The notes under the pieces are model-generated. The model searched no databases. It was not told the origin of the DNA and worked only from the letters and a program-made list of their open reading frames with translations. Below, piece by piece: positions 1 to 8,701 of a stretch of 64,000 nucleotides of DNA (positions within the stretch are counted from its first letter, which is position 1; each line of letters begins with the position of its first letter). The position numbers and the translations under genes were made by a program. This DNA is from Calvatia gigantea (lineage: Eukaryota; Basidiomycota; Agaricomycetes; Agaricales; Lycoperdaceae), in assembly GCA_025093985.1 (NCBI GenBank), contig JACAAK010000001.1, forward strand, positions 3,410,001-3,474,000, written 5' to 3'.

Positions 1-1599
1 GGGGTACGGGTAGGGGTTTTTGAGGGCACTCAAAATAGCGCCATTTGTGACCAGTTCATTGCTATATAGCATAAATTAGGTCAGCATCCTCGGCTCAAAC
101 AATTACGGGCACTCACGCTTGAGTATCTGGTCTAAACACCCTCACCCCATGCGGTTCTAGGCACTCCCTCATGCGCCGAAAGACATAGTCACTTGCGGAG
201 AAACTGCCAACCAAAAGAATACTCTATTCAAAGCGTAAGATCTTCATTATGATCCAAATTTAGAGCACAGGCGATCAAAAATGCTTACAGAGATTGACTT
301 ATGGGCGATTTGGCGCTGGGATAGAACAACATCGGCGATACGTTTGATGGAGGGTTCAAAGAAAGAGGCGATGTGCTTCCTATAAAAAGCTAAGACTCTG
401 ACTGGAACGGCTCGGGCTAACACACACCCGTCAAGGCGAAGGCACCCTTGAGTGATCCCGAGCCCGGCACCCTCATTTTTCGCGAAGCCAAGTTGAATGT
501 GGGGAGTATTCGCGGAGCGAAATTGAATATAGTGGGTATCACCGGGATCATCGAAGGTGTGTTGTATCGTCTGTTCGAAACATTGCTTTATTTTGGGAAG
601 GTCCTCGAGGAACATTGAGCCCTTGAGCAGTTCTGACAATTGTTAGGGGTAAGCTCAATACTCCCATGTATGGTCCATACTATACAAATATTCCCCAGCG
701 GCCTCGGTTACGAAAATGGAACCTTCAGAATGGCCTAAATATGAGGTAATCTTTGTTCAGCGCTCCAAGCCGATGAAAGTGATTCCCATTCTTACACTGG
801 GGCCTTGCAATTTCTTCGAAGGTCCGACCGCTAGTTGCAGAAGCATAAGCACTGATACTCACAGTTCCCTCGCCAGCATCAACAATAATAATGCCGTCAC
901 CCCTCTGTCAAAATAATGCCGTCAGGCTCAGTCTAGCCCAGACCTCATGTTAGCATACCGAAATCGAATTGCCCACAGGTCCCCCGTCAGAAAATAGGTT
1001 GAGTATCGCTTCCCCCTGTGTGATGAAACTGAGCCGATTTCGTCCCCCCTTGACTAGACCGGCCATCTCCGCAGCCTGTCTCATCAAGGACTGCTGAGGA
1101 CCCTCCCACTCATTGGGGTGTGAAAGAATGTAATGGATTTCCCGCTCGTCCCAGAGGGCAGTCCCAGTCCCAGGACGAACTCGCTGGATGTGCTGTTCAG
1201 CACAGTTGTTGAGATACTTCAGTAAGTTCGATTGGGCCTCAGCCACCTCATCGCTGAATGGTAAAGCTGAGGTCCTCGTGCTTCCTGAGACAGCTCTGTT
1301 AGAATACACGACAGGTGGAATCTTGGTATTTCCACTGGCCAAGAACTGGCCTGCAAACCTTAGGTAACCGAGGGTCAGCTGCATAAAGTCATCATCGGAA
1401 CGATGGCTCAACTTGCGAATGGCCTGGATCTCTGGCTCTTTTCCTGGCTCGAGAATGCTTCAAGGCTCATTAATTCCCTTCCCTTAATCGCCCACCGCTA
1501 AAGCAATGATTACCTGTATGATATACCACTGTACGTCGTGCCTACTTCGAAGGCAAGGAGCAATTTGCAATCTGGGCCTGAATATGGTACCCTCAACAT
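1..1599 (-). CDS. Hsp70-type ATPase, array member H1 (3' end outside window)
   Basis: Read on the minus strand from an ATG at 1597-1599. Exon 1 (about 1514-1599) carries the phosphate-1 loop 'LLLAFEVGTTYSGISY', followed by a GT intron. Later exons give the helix 'HPNEWEGPQQSLMRQAAEMA' (about 1060-1130), a phosphate-2 loop 'IIIVDAGEGTVSISAY' (about 850-900), 'SIFVTEAAGEYL' (about 690-720), a long exon at 247-639, and the adenosine-site exon 'ILLVGSFSASDYVFRR' (about 115-225). The last visible exon (about 1-66) reads 'NELVTNGAILSALKN', which is where sister copies enter the proline-rich linker and Gag domain, so the fusion part lies beyond base 1. Compared with H4-H7 it lacks about 60 residues between 'IPPVVYS' and 'LPFSDEVAEAQ', a deletion shared with H2. 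The catalytic Asp of DVGTT is Glu. Frames look open across the exons, but nucleotide hydrolysis is doubtful. Confidence 0.72.
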
Positions 1600-2194
1600 A
1601 TTGGTGTAGGAAGGAAAGGGGTATCTCTAAGAGTATTCTCTTCCGCAGCTCGATGCGTTTAAAGGGCAAGGAGGCGTCGTGTAGGTGCTCCAATATTAAT
1701 GGTGTGTAAGTGGCCGCTCAGTCAGCTGATGCTGTAGGAGGAAGCTTCTGGGTGGGAAAGTCGTGCCTCATGGCTTCGTGTTCCACTTCCCTAATATTCT
1801 TATGGGTGCTTCCCTGTAGTTGAACGTTGAACTGCCACCTCTACGCTCACTGTGGATAGAATTGTTACGAGTAAGTCTGTGGGAAGACCGAAAGTCCCAC
1901 AGTCTGGTCTTTGGGTTCATGGCGACTAGCCAGGTGTATCTGTAGAAATGGAGTGATGATCGATGAAGGTTGGCGCTATTTTGTGATATGGCAAGGCTTC
2001 ATGAACTTTCACTTTTTCTCTCAGTTACTCTTGGCTTGTGTTGTAGGTACTATAAATACAGATCTTTTAGCCCTTCACTCAAGTGACCGTTCCTACACCT
2101 CGAATTCGCGATTATCCTATCATAGAATACCGCCGTGGGCCCATTGCCAGACGGATGTTGGCCCCCTTACATACGGAACCGCCACCCCACCTCC
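1600..2194. other. Intergenic: H1 upstream region and H2 3' flank, no supported gene
   Basis: No ORF here resembles a protein I recognise. The stretch 1721-1943 is a diverged copy of 4678-4898 (upstream of H2) and of the split block at 5567-5645 plus 6100-6205. Shared landmarks are 'GAAGCTTCTGGGTGGGAAAG', 'CCTAATATTCTT' and 'GAGTAAGTCTGTGGGA'. Since it lies directly upstream of H1 and H2 it probably contains the promoter. Confidence 0.6.
1721..1943 (-). repeat. Array upstream repeat block, copy U1 (upstream of H1)
   Basis: This is a direct, diverged copy of 4678-4898, positioned about 120 bp upstream of the H1 start codon, as U2 is upstream of H2. The pair shows that H1 and H2 arose by tandem duplication of a unit that included promoter sequence. 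Confidence 0.7.
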
Positions 2195-4546
2195 TCATGG
2201 GTTGGTCGACTGCGGGGAGGTGTTCTGCCAATTATACTCAGCAACGAGGCGAGCGCTGATAGCGGCAATGTTGTAGTCCGTGTCAGGGAGGGTATCGAGA
2301 AAGGAAATGCAGGAATCATAGGAAGATGGGAGCCCAGCAGTAATGGATACGATAAGATCACCATCGCTGATGTCTCCGCCTGCTTCATTAACCAAGAAAC
2401 CCAGGCGCCTGAGCACGTCCAATGAATGCCGACATCGTTTCGTCATCCTCAAGGTGGAGCTTGTGGAGCTGACGACTGAGGGAATTGATAGTGGCTCGTC
2501 TCTGCGCGGTGTGTACAGCAGCAAGCGCGTTCCAAATGAGCACCGGATCATCGGAGGAACAATGAACGAGCTGGGATGGCGAAACATGCAAGATTAATTC
2601 CGCACGAGCGCGCGCTTTCTTGTTGGTGAACTTTTTCGTTTGCTTGGACCCTTGGGCTCCTCCAGGGTGACTCTCTGTGCCGTCAACAACACCAAGCAGT
2701 CCTTCCCTAACTAGATGGGCGGTCATGTATATTTTCCACTCGTAGTAATTGTCGTCGGTGAGTTTATCAAAGCGACCTGGACGGCGCAGTTAGGGGTGGG
2801 GGTTGCGACGGCGCAGCAGCGGCGGTTGTGACGACTGGGGGACACGGGTGCGCAGCTGGGGGCTGTGATGGTTTAATATCGATGGTGGTAACAGCAGGAC
2901 TTCGAAGCGGGAACTGTGATAGTGTAACATCAATGGTAGTTGCAATGGGAGTGCGGTTAGGGTTTTTGAAGACGCTCAATATAGCGCCATCCGTGACCAG
3001 TTCGTTACTGTATAGCAAAAAAGTAGGTCAGCATCATTAGCTCAAACAGTAATGAGCACTTACGTTTGAGTATCTGGTCTCAACACCTGAAGCCGATGCG
3101 GTTGTAAACTCTCCTTCATGCCGTCGAAAGACATAATCACTTGCGGAAAAACTGCCAACAAGTAAGAACGGTCTGTTTAAGGAATTGTCGTCATCCTCCA
3201 AATTTTGAGCACAGGTGTATCGAAACACTCACAGAGATTGGCTTACGAGCTTTTTGGCACAGGGATAGAACAGGCACTGACGATGCACTTGATGGATGGT
3301 TCAAAAAAAGAGGCGATATGCTTCCTATAAAAAGTTCAACACTTTTGAGTGGAGCAGCTCAGGTTTGGACACGCACCCGTCAAGGAGAAGATGTCCACGA
3401 CTAATCCCGAGCTTGACATCCTGGTCACTTACCTGAATGTCGTGGGCATCCACAGAGTCAAAGTGAATGTCATAAGTAATGCTGGGATCACTGAAGGCGC
3501 GTCGTGTTGTCTGTTCGAAATATTAGCTTCATTTTGGGCAAGATCCCTGAGGAACCTGGAGTTCTTGAGCAATTCTGACAATTGTTAGGGAGCAAGCTCA
3601 AAAATATCAGATACGATTCATACTATACAAATACTCCCCAGCGGCCTCTGTCACGAAAATGGAACCCTCAGAATGGCCTAGACGTAAGATGATCTTTGTT
3701 TAGCGCTTAAAACCAATAAAAATCATTCCCATTCTTACAGCTGGGGTCTTGCAATTTCTTCGAAGGTTCCCACCACCGGTGGGGGAAACATAAGCACTGA
3801 TATCCACGGTTCCTTCGCCGGCATCAACGATGACAACGCCGTCGCCCCTCTGTCAAAGAAAAAGCCATCAGTCTCAATCCAATTTAGACCTCGTATTAAT
3901 GTACCGAGATTGAATTGCCCATTAGCCCTCTGTCAGTATACAGGTTGAGCGTCGCTTCTCCCTGAGTGATAAAACTGAGCCGATTTCGCCCTCCTTTGAT
4001 GAGGCCGGCCATCTCTGCAGGCCTGTATCATCAAGGACTGCTGAGGACCCTCCCACTCGTTGGGGTGTGAAAGAATGTAATGGATTTTTGCCCTGTTCCA
4101 AAGAGCTGTCCCAATCCCAGGATGAACTCGCTGGATGTGCTGTTCAGCACAGCTGTTGAGATACTTCAGTAAGTCCGATTGGGCCTCAGCCACCTTCTTG
4201 CTGAATGGTAAAGCTGGGGTCCTCGTGCTTCCTGACACAACTCTGTTAGAATACACGACAGGTGGAATCTTGGTATTTCCACTGGCCAGGAACTGGCCTG
4301 CGAACCTTAGGTAACCGAGGGTCAGCTGCATAAAGTCATTATCGGAACGATGGCTCAACTTGCGAATGGCCTGGATCTCTGGCTCTTTTCCTGGCTCGAG
4401 AATGCTTCAAGGCTCATTAATTCCCTTTCTGTTAATTGCCCACTGTTAAACAATGATTACCTATATGATACACCATTGTATGTCGTGCCTACTTCGAAGG
4501 CAAGGAGCAATTTGCAATCTGGGCCTGAATATGGTACCCTCAACAT
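2195..4546 (-). pseudogene. Hsp70-Gag fusion pseudogene H2
   Basis: Start ATG at 4544-4546, with the same exon 1 as H1 ('LLLAFEVGTTYNGVSY'). The next large exon (about 3933-4345) has the H1-type internal deletion and a one-base insertion near 4020 (an extra G after 'CTGCAG' compared with H1) that shifts frame after 'SLMIQA'. The phosphate-2 loop 'DAGEGTVD' is near 3790-3835 and the adenosine-site exon 'LVGSFSASDYVFRR' near 3090-3170. After 'LVTDGAILSVFKN' comes a Pro/Ser/Thr-rich linker (2767-2960). A frame change near 2765-2790 then leads into the copia-type Gag (UBN2) domain: 'DNYYEWKIYMTAHLVREGLL', 'ARAELILHVSPSQLVHCS' and, after another frame change near 2410, 'SITAGLPSSYDSCISFLDTL'. The stop at 2195 matches the 3' end of the other copies. 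At least three frame breaks make it a pseudogene. Confidence 0.8.
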
Positions 4547-4677
4547 ATTGGTGTGGGGAGGGAAGGGTGTGTCTCTAAGAATACTTCTTCCGCAGCCTGA
4601 TGCGTTTAAAAGACAAGGAGAGCGTCATGTGGTGCTCTAATGGTGGCCCACTCGAGGGTCAGTGCAAGTAGCCGCTC

Positions 4678-4898
4678 GGTTAGCTGATGCTGCAGGAAGC
4701 TTCTGGGTGGGAAAGTCATGCCTCGTGGCCTCGTGCTCCACTTTCCTAATATTCTTGTGGGTGATTACATGTAGTTGGACTGCCGCCTCTAGACTTACCG
4801 TGGATAGCATTGTCACGAGTAAGTCTGTGGGAGGGCCGAAGACCGAAGGTCCCACAGTCGAGTCATTGGGTTAATGGTGACTAGCTAGATGTATCTGA
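4678..4898 (-). repeat. Array upstream repeat block, copy U2 (upstream of H2)
   Basis: Diverged direct copy of 1721-1943, placed just upstream of the H2 start codon. It keeps the same ordered landmarks, including 'GAGTAAGTCTGTGGGAGG' and 'CCCACAGTC'. Confidence 0.7.
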
Positions 4899-5256
4899 TG
4901 AATTTATGCTTTACTCTTGGCTTGTGTTGTAGGTACGATAAATACAGGTTTTGTAGCCCTTCAATCTGGGAACCATACCTCTATCTTGTTACAGGCTGCT
5001 CCAACTACATGCTATTCTTTTGTGGTGCCCATAAACTAGGTCTCAACCTTATTCTAATGATCTATAATTAATGTAAATCTATGGTCAAGTAGTCATAAAT
5101 TGTGTGATTACATAAGTGTAAGAAACACTAAGTCTCAGTCACTCGTTATACGCACGGGAACTGAGGGAACAGCTTCTACGATGCCTGCTGTATTTAAGCA
5201 GAAAGCAGTAAGGGTCGTCTATCTAGAAAAAGGAAACTTCGTATGTCCAAATCCTC

Positions 5257-5282
5257 GCGGCGTGTCCACCAAGACACGCCGC
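5257..5282. repeat. Perfect hairpin, 10-bp GC-rich stem
   Basis: 'GCGGCGTGTC' and its exact complement are separated by the six-base loop 'CACCAA'. There is no T-run after it and no gene next to it, so its role is unknown. Confidence 0.6.
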
Positions 5283-5452
5283 CCCATTGTCCTTCCATCC
5301 CCTCATTCAAGTCCGTCGTCCTCACGTCCACCTGTTGTAGGTCCGCTTTCGGCATCGGACCGCGTTTGTAAATCCAACAATAAGGGGTCAACCAGTCATA
5401 CCCCATTTTTACTGTGTACTGTACCCAATGTTATAGTAAAGTTGGGGTGTGT

Positions 5453-5478
5453 TAGGAACCAAATATGTTTGGTTCCTA
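5453..5478. repeat. Perfect hairpin, 11-bp stem
   Basis: 'TAGGAACCAAA' and 'TTTGGTTCCTA' form a perfect 11-bp stem with loop 'TATG'. Outside it a GGGG (about 5444-5447) and a CCCC (5479-5482) can extend the pairing over a bulge. It may be the tip of a foldback element or of an old terminal repeat. Confidence 0.6.
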
Positions 5479-6382
5479 CCCCAGGCATGGAGAGTGTCGC
5501 GTGGTGTTGTAGTGATGCGCCCCCTTGATGACCATCGAAAGCGCCCCTCAGAGTCACCTATTTTGTGGGAAGCTTCCGAGTGGGAAAGTTGTGCCTCGTG
5601 GCCTCACCTAATGTTTTTGTGGCAACTTTCATATAGTTGGGCTTGGTCGGTTATCAAGGTGGGAATTAGAGGGTGCCAAAGAAGAATAGAGCTTGCGAAG
5701 CGGGTGGACGCGTCCGGAAACAGGTTGAAGGGATTTGCACAACATGCTGGCAAGAGGAATCCAAGTGTGCTCAAAGTCATCCCGAGGGCCGGGTTTATTG
5801 GGATAAAAAGGGGATCTTCGTAGTACGAGGCCAAGGTACACAAAGGTACATACAAACATGGTAACTAGTATTAGGGGAGTTGAAGGGAGTAGGGTCTTGA
5901 GTAGGCCGTAGGCGAGACGCGAGCTCAAGGGCAGGGAGGCTTGGCCCGATGTCGATGTTGAAGCACATCCGCGCTCTCGTAGTGGTTGATTGATCCACGG
6001 ATTTGATTGATTTTGTAGTCCGAAGACGACAGAACACTGATAAAATTCCTGATCCGTTGGCGCCAATCGAAAAAGACTCAGGTTCGCTGCAGGGGCCGCG
6101 GCCTCGGTGCTCACTGTGGGTAGCGTATCACAAGGACGAGAGTCTCACATTCAGGTCATTGGGATGAATGTATCTGTGAAATGAAGTGATGAAGGTTGGC
6201 GAAACAGTGACGCAACGCTTCAGTTACCGTGGTGTGAAGGACCCAGTTTGTGCTTGCTGCCTTCCACTCTGTTATAACACTTCATAATGGGATCCACCCA
6301 TGGGCCACATTACTACTCTGGCGTGACAAGAAAATGCAAGACATGATAGATTACTGATATGACCTATTTTCTTTCATATTTA

Positions 6383-6593
6383 CAGTAAGGGACAAAACCC
6401 TTCCAATGATTTTGACTTTTTCATGAAATCTCAAATAACTCAGCAACCACTAAGCCAATTCATTTCAAATTTTAAATGAAGGTAGTCATGCTTCTTATCT
6501 ACAAATATGTTTAAGCATTTAATATTATACTTTGTTTCTATGGAGATATGAATTATTGAATATTATGAGTGCATTGGAAGGGTTTTGTCCCTC
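6383..6593 (+). repeat. M3 left terminal inverted repeat (about 211 bp)
   Basis: Pairs with 43771-43982. The outer 67 bases are nearly identical, the middle is diverged, and the inner 40 bases match again. The repeat begins 'GGGACAAAACCCTTCC' and ends with the same sequence inverted ('GGAAGGGTTTTGTCCC'), so each terminal repeat could itself fold back. Confidence 0.82.
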
Positions 6594-6797
6594 ATCTTCT
6601 CCAGGCACATAACTCTGTTTACTGCTCTCAAACAAATTCAAATAAAATCATATGATGAGAGTAGATTGTGTATAAAGATGAAAGCTTACTTCTCCAGGCC
6701 AAAGTAACCCAATAACTTATCTTCTGTTGACATGAAACCTCTCTCTTCTTCTCAGATTGATCATATCTGTTAAGACGAGTACACCACGGTAGCTCTA
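6447..6797 (+). repeat. Long direct repeat, copy 1 (M3 arm plus LTR start)
   Basis: Near-identical to 7940-8290. Both copies run from 'CCACTAAGCCAATTC' through the M3 arm and transposase start to 'ATATC', then into the first 30 bases of an LTR at the same junction. The two copies bracket the E1 gag fragment. Confidence 0.85.
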
Positions 6798-6971
6798 TAT
6801 ATAAGACCTATGTAATATGTGTACATTCTTTAGACAATCTAGTCTTTCTTCTGCCCATCATTCCTCTCAGATATCCTCTAGCTACAGTCTACAACGCGCA
6901 TCTCAATAAACCCAGTGAGTACGACTCCCCTCCACCACTAGCGTAGCTATTGTGGTGTACTCGTCTTAACA

Positions 6972-6984
6972 GGTTATGGGCCCC
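6972..6984 (+). promoter_or_regulatory. E1 primer binding site
   Basis: 'GGTTATGGGCCCC' directly follows the LTR end. The same 13 bases follow the sense end of the LTRs of E2, E4, E5 and E6. The sequence resembles the internal initiator-tRNA-Met site used by Drosophila copia, which primes from a tRNA half-molecule. Confidence 0.75.
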
Positions 6985-7148
6985 GACCACTGCTCACTCC
7001 AACCACGCTTTGCAACACAGGTAGAGTGTAGGAGGCTATGGTCATACGCAACCTGGGAGATGGTGGCCCTTTGGTCCATTTGATCCCTGAGTCTGCCCCA
7101 TATTGCGACGTGTGCATCATACACTGCTGTCCTACATGATGCTAACGT

Positions 7149-7937
7149 ATGTTTACCCTATTCTTAGATATGTCTAAACCGGCTTCTGCTCCACCGGGTT
7201 TTGTACAAACCCCTAGCGGACAGCTTCCCATCCTTACTGGGATGGGTAACTACACCATTTGGTCGCTTCGCCTTCAGTCTGCACTTATGTGCATTTCCTT
7301 AAACGATTGTTCTTGGACCGGATGGGACTTCTCTGGAGCACTGGACAAACCTGTGCAATACGAGCAGCTCTATGGACCTGCTCACCCTGCCGTTCCTGCT
7401 TCCGGCACTATGCCGGCACGTCCCGCACAACCAGGAACCCTAATTCCTGCGACTGCTGAGGAGTGCCGCAGTGTTGGAATGGCCAACAACCTCTGGATGT
7501 GAGCTCTTGGGTTGATTGAGGCAACTTTCCCCAACAGCATGCTAAAGCATTCAGCCCAGAACGCTCGCACGCTCTGGTCTCAGTTGTAGGGCCAATATGG
7601 CCTTCCTGGACCAGCCCAGGTCTATAATGAGTTCATTCGCACAATAACGTTTGAGCTCCCTCTCAGTGGTGATCCCTCGCTCAAGATGAGCAAGCTCCAG
7701 CAGATCTTCAGGCAGCTTGACACCATGGATAGTGGCATCGCCCCGGAGATTGAGACGATGATCCTCCTCCACTCCCTCCACCCATCTTTGAGCCATGTAG
7801 CTCAGATGCTCCTCACCTCGAACACGTTGCTTCATGAGCTGACGTGGGATAAGGCCTGAAGCGGCATTATTGCCGCTTACGCCTTCAACCAGACTGCCCA
7901 CGCGCAACGAGTGCGCTTTACTCCATGACAAGGAGGT
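7149..7937 (+). pseudogene. E1 gag fragment, copia type
   Basis: The frame from 7149 (preferred start ATG 7170, as in E2) encodes a copia Gag: 'PSGQLPILTGMGNYTIWSLR', 'GLIEATFPNSMLKHS', 'YNEFIRTITFELPLSGDPS' and 'LLHSLHPSLSHVAQMLL'. In-frame stops are TGA 7500-7502, TAG 7587-7589, TGA 7857-7859 and TGA 7926-7928. At the matching codons E2 or E4 have CGA, CAG, CGA and CGA, so each stop is a single C-to-T change. The Q-rich C-terminal part and pol are absent. Confidence 0.85.
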
Positions 7938-7939
7938 GG

Positions 7940-8260
7940 CCACTAAGCCAATTCATTTCAAATTTTAAATGAAGGTAGTCATGCTTCTTATCTACAAATA
8001 TGTTTAAGCATTTAATATTATACTTTGTTTCTATGGAGATATGAATTATTGAATATTATGAGTGCATTGGAAGGGTTTTGTCCCTCATCTTCTCCAGGCA
8101 CATAACTCTGTTTACTGCTCTCAAACAAATTCAAATAAAATCATATGATGAGAGTAGATTGTGTATAAAGATGAAAGCTTACTTCTCCAGGCCAAAGTAA
8201 CCCAATAACTTATCTTCTGTTGACATGAAACCTCTCTCTTCTTCTCAGATTGATCATATC
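7940..8260 (+). repeat. Long direct repeat, copy 2 (M3 arm, transposase start)
   Basis: Second copy of 6447-6767. It contains the transposase ATG at 8225-8227 and ends with ATATC (8256-8260), the left target duplication of E2. Confidence 0.85.
8225..8260 (+). pseudogene. M3 transposase, N-terminal piece
   Basis: ATG 8225-8227 opens 'MKPLSSSQIDHI', matching 'MRSLSSTQTNRVL' of M1. The gene is cut here by E2 and resumes at 17272. The identical piece in the first direct-repeat copy (about 6732-6767) leads into E1 instead. Confidence 0.75.
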
Positions 8261-8676
8261 TGTTAAGACGAGTACACCACGGTAGCTCTACACTAGTGGC
8301 GGAGGGGAGTCGTACTCACTGGGTTTGTTGAGATATTGATTGTAGACCGTAGCTAGTGGATATCTGAGTGGAATGTTGGGCGAAAGAGTAGACTGGATTG
8401 TCTAAAGAATGTACGCATACTACATAGGTCTTATATATCTAACGTCCCTGGTCTGTGCGCCGTTCTACCTAATACAGGTGAGGTCTTATCTGCCAGTAGC
8501 ATATACAGAGCATACTGCGTACATTGTTCTACATACTTTTAATAGACCATGACCAGCAACCTAGAGTGCAGTCTAGTACATTGTTTGTTATCTCTCTTCA
8601 AGAGTGAAGTACTCAAGAACCCGTTTCAGCTATAAATAGACTGAACCAACGTAGTGGTACGGATCGAGATTCAACA
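8261..8676 (-). repeat. E2 3' LTR (type A)
   Basis: Sense ends are 'TGTTGAATC' and 'CGTCTTAACA'. A TATA-like 'CTATTTATAG' lies about 40 bases inside the sense 5' end (near 8630-8640). Confidence 0.88.
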
Positions 8677-8690
8677 CTCCTCCTCACTCG
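8677..8690 (-). promoter_or_regulatory. E2 polypurine tract
   Basis: The sense sequence 'CGAGTGAGGAGGAG' abuts the 3' LTR. The equivalent tract is present next to the 3' LTRs of E3, E4, E5 and E6. Confidence 0.75.
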
Positions 8691-8701
8691 AAGGAGGGAG
8701 A

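Larger units (their letters stand above)
4899..6382. other. Intergenic between H2 and the Tc1 insertion, with remains of a third upstream block
   Basis: No gene is supported. The stretch holds two perfect hairpins (5257-5282, 5453-5478) and a third copy of the array upstream block split in two: 5567-5645 matches the first half of U1/U2 and 6100-6205 the second half ('GCTCACTGTGGGTAGCG', 'GATGAAGGTTGGCG'). The intervening piece of about 455 bp (5646-6099) is unrelated to U1/U2. It contains a 161-codon minus-strand frame (5629-6114, beginning 'MSTEAAAPAANLSLFRLAP') that I do not recognise and that may be chance. Bases 6206-6382 run into the TA target of the Tc1 element. Confidence 0.55.
6768..7939 (+). 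mobile_element. E1: rearranged copia fragment (LTR piece, primer site, gag)
   Basis: 6768-6797 is the first 30 bases of an antisense LTR, abutting 6798-6971, which is the 3' part of the same LTR type in the opposite (sense) orientation and ends 'CGTCTTAACA'. The primer site 'GGTTATGGGCCCC', a leader and a gag gene with four nonsense codons follow, cut off at 7939 where the second copy of the M3 arm starts. There is no 3' LTR, so this is a rearranged fragment and not an insertion unit. Confidence 0.78.

Noticed and set aside
5629..6114. 161-codon minus-strand ORF as a gene
   Set aside because: No family recognised, composition unremarkable, and it overlaps pieces of the array upstream block. 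Kept only as a remark.
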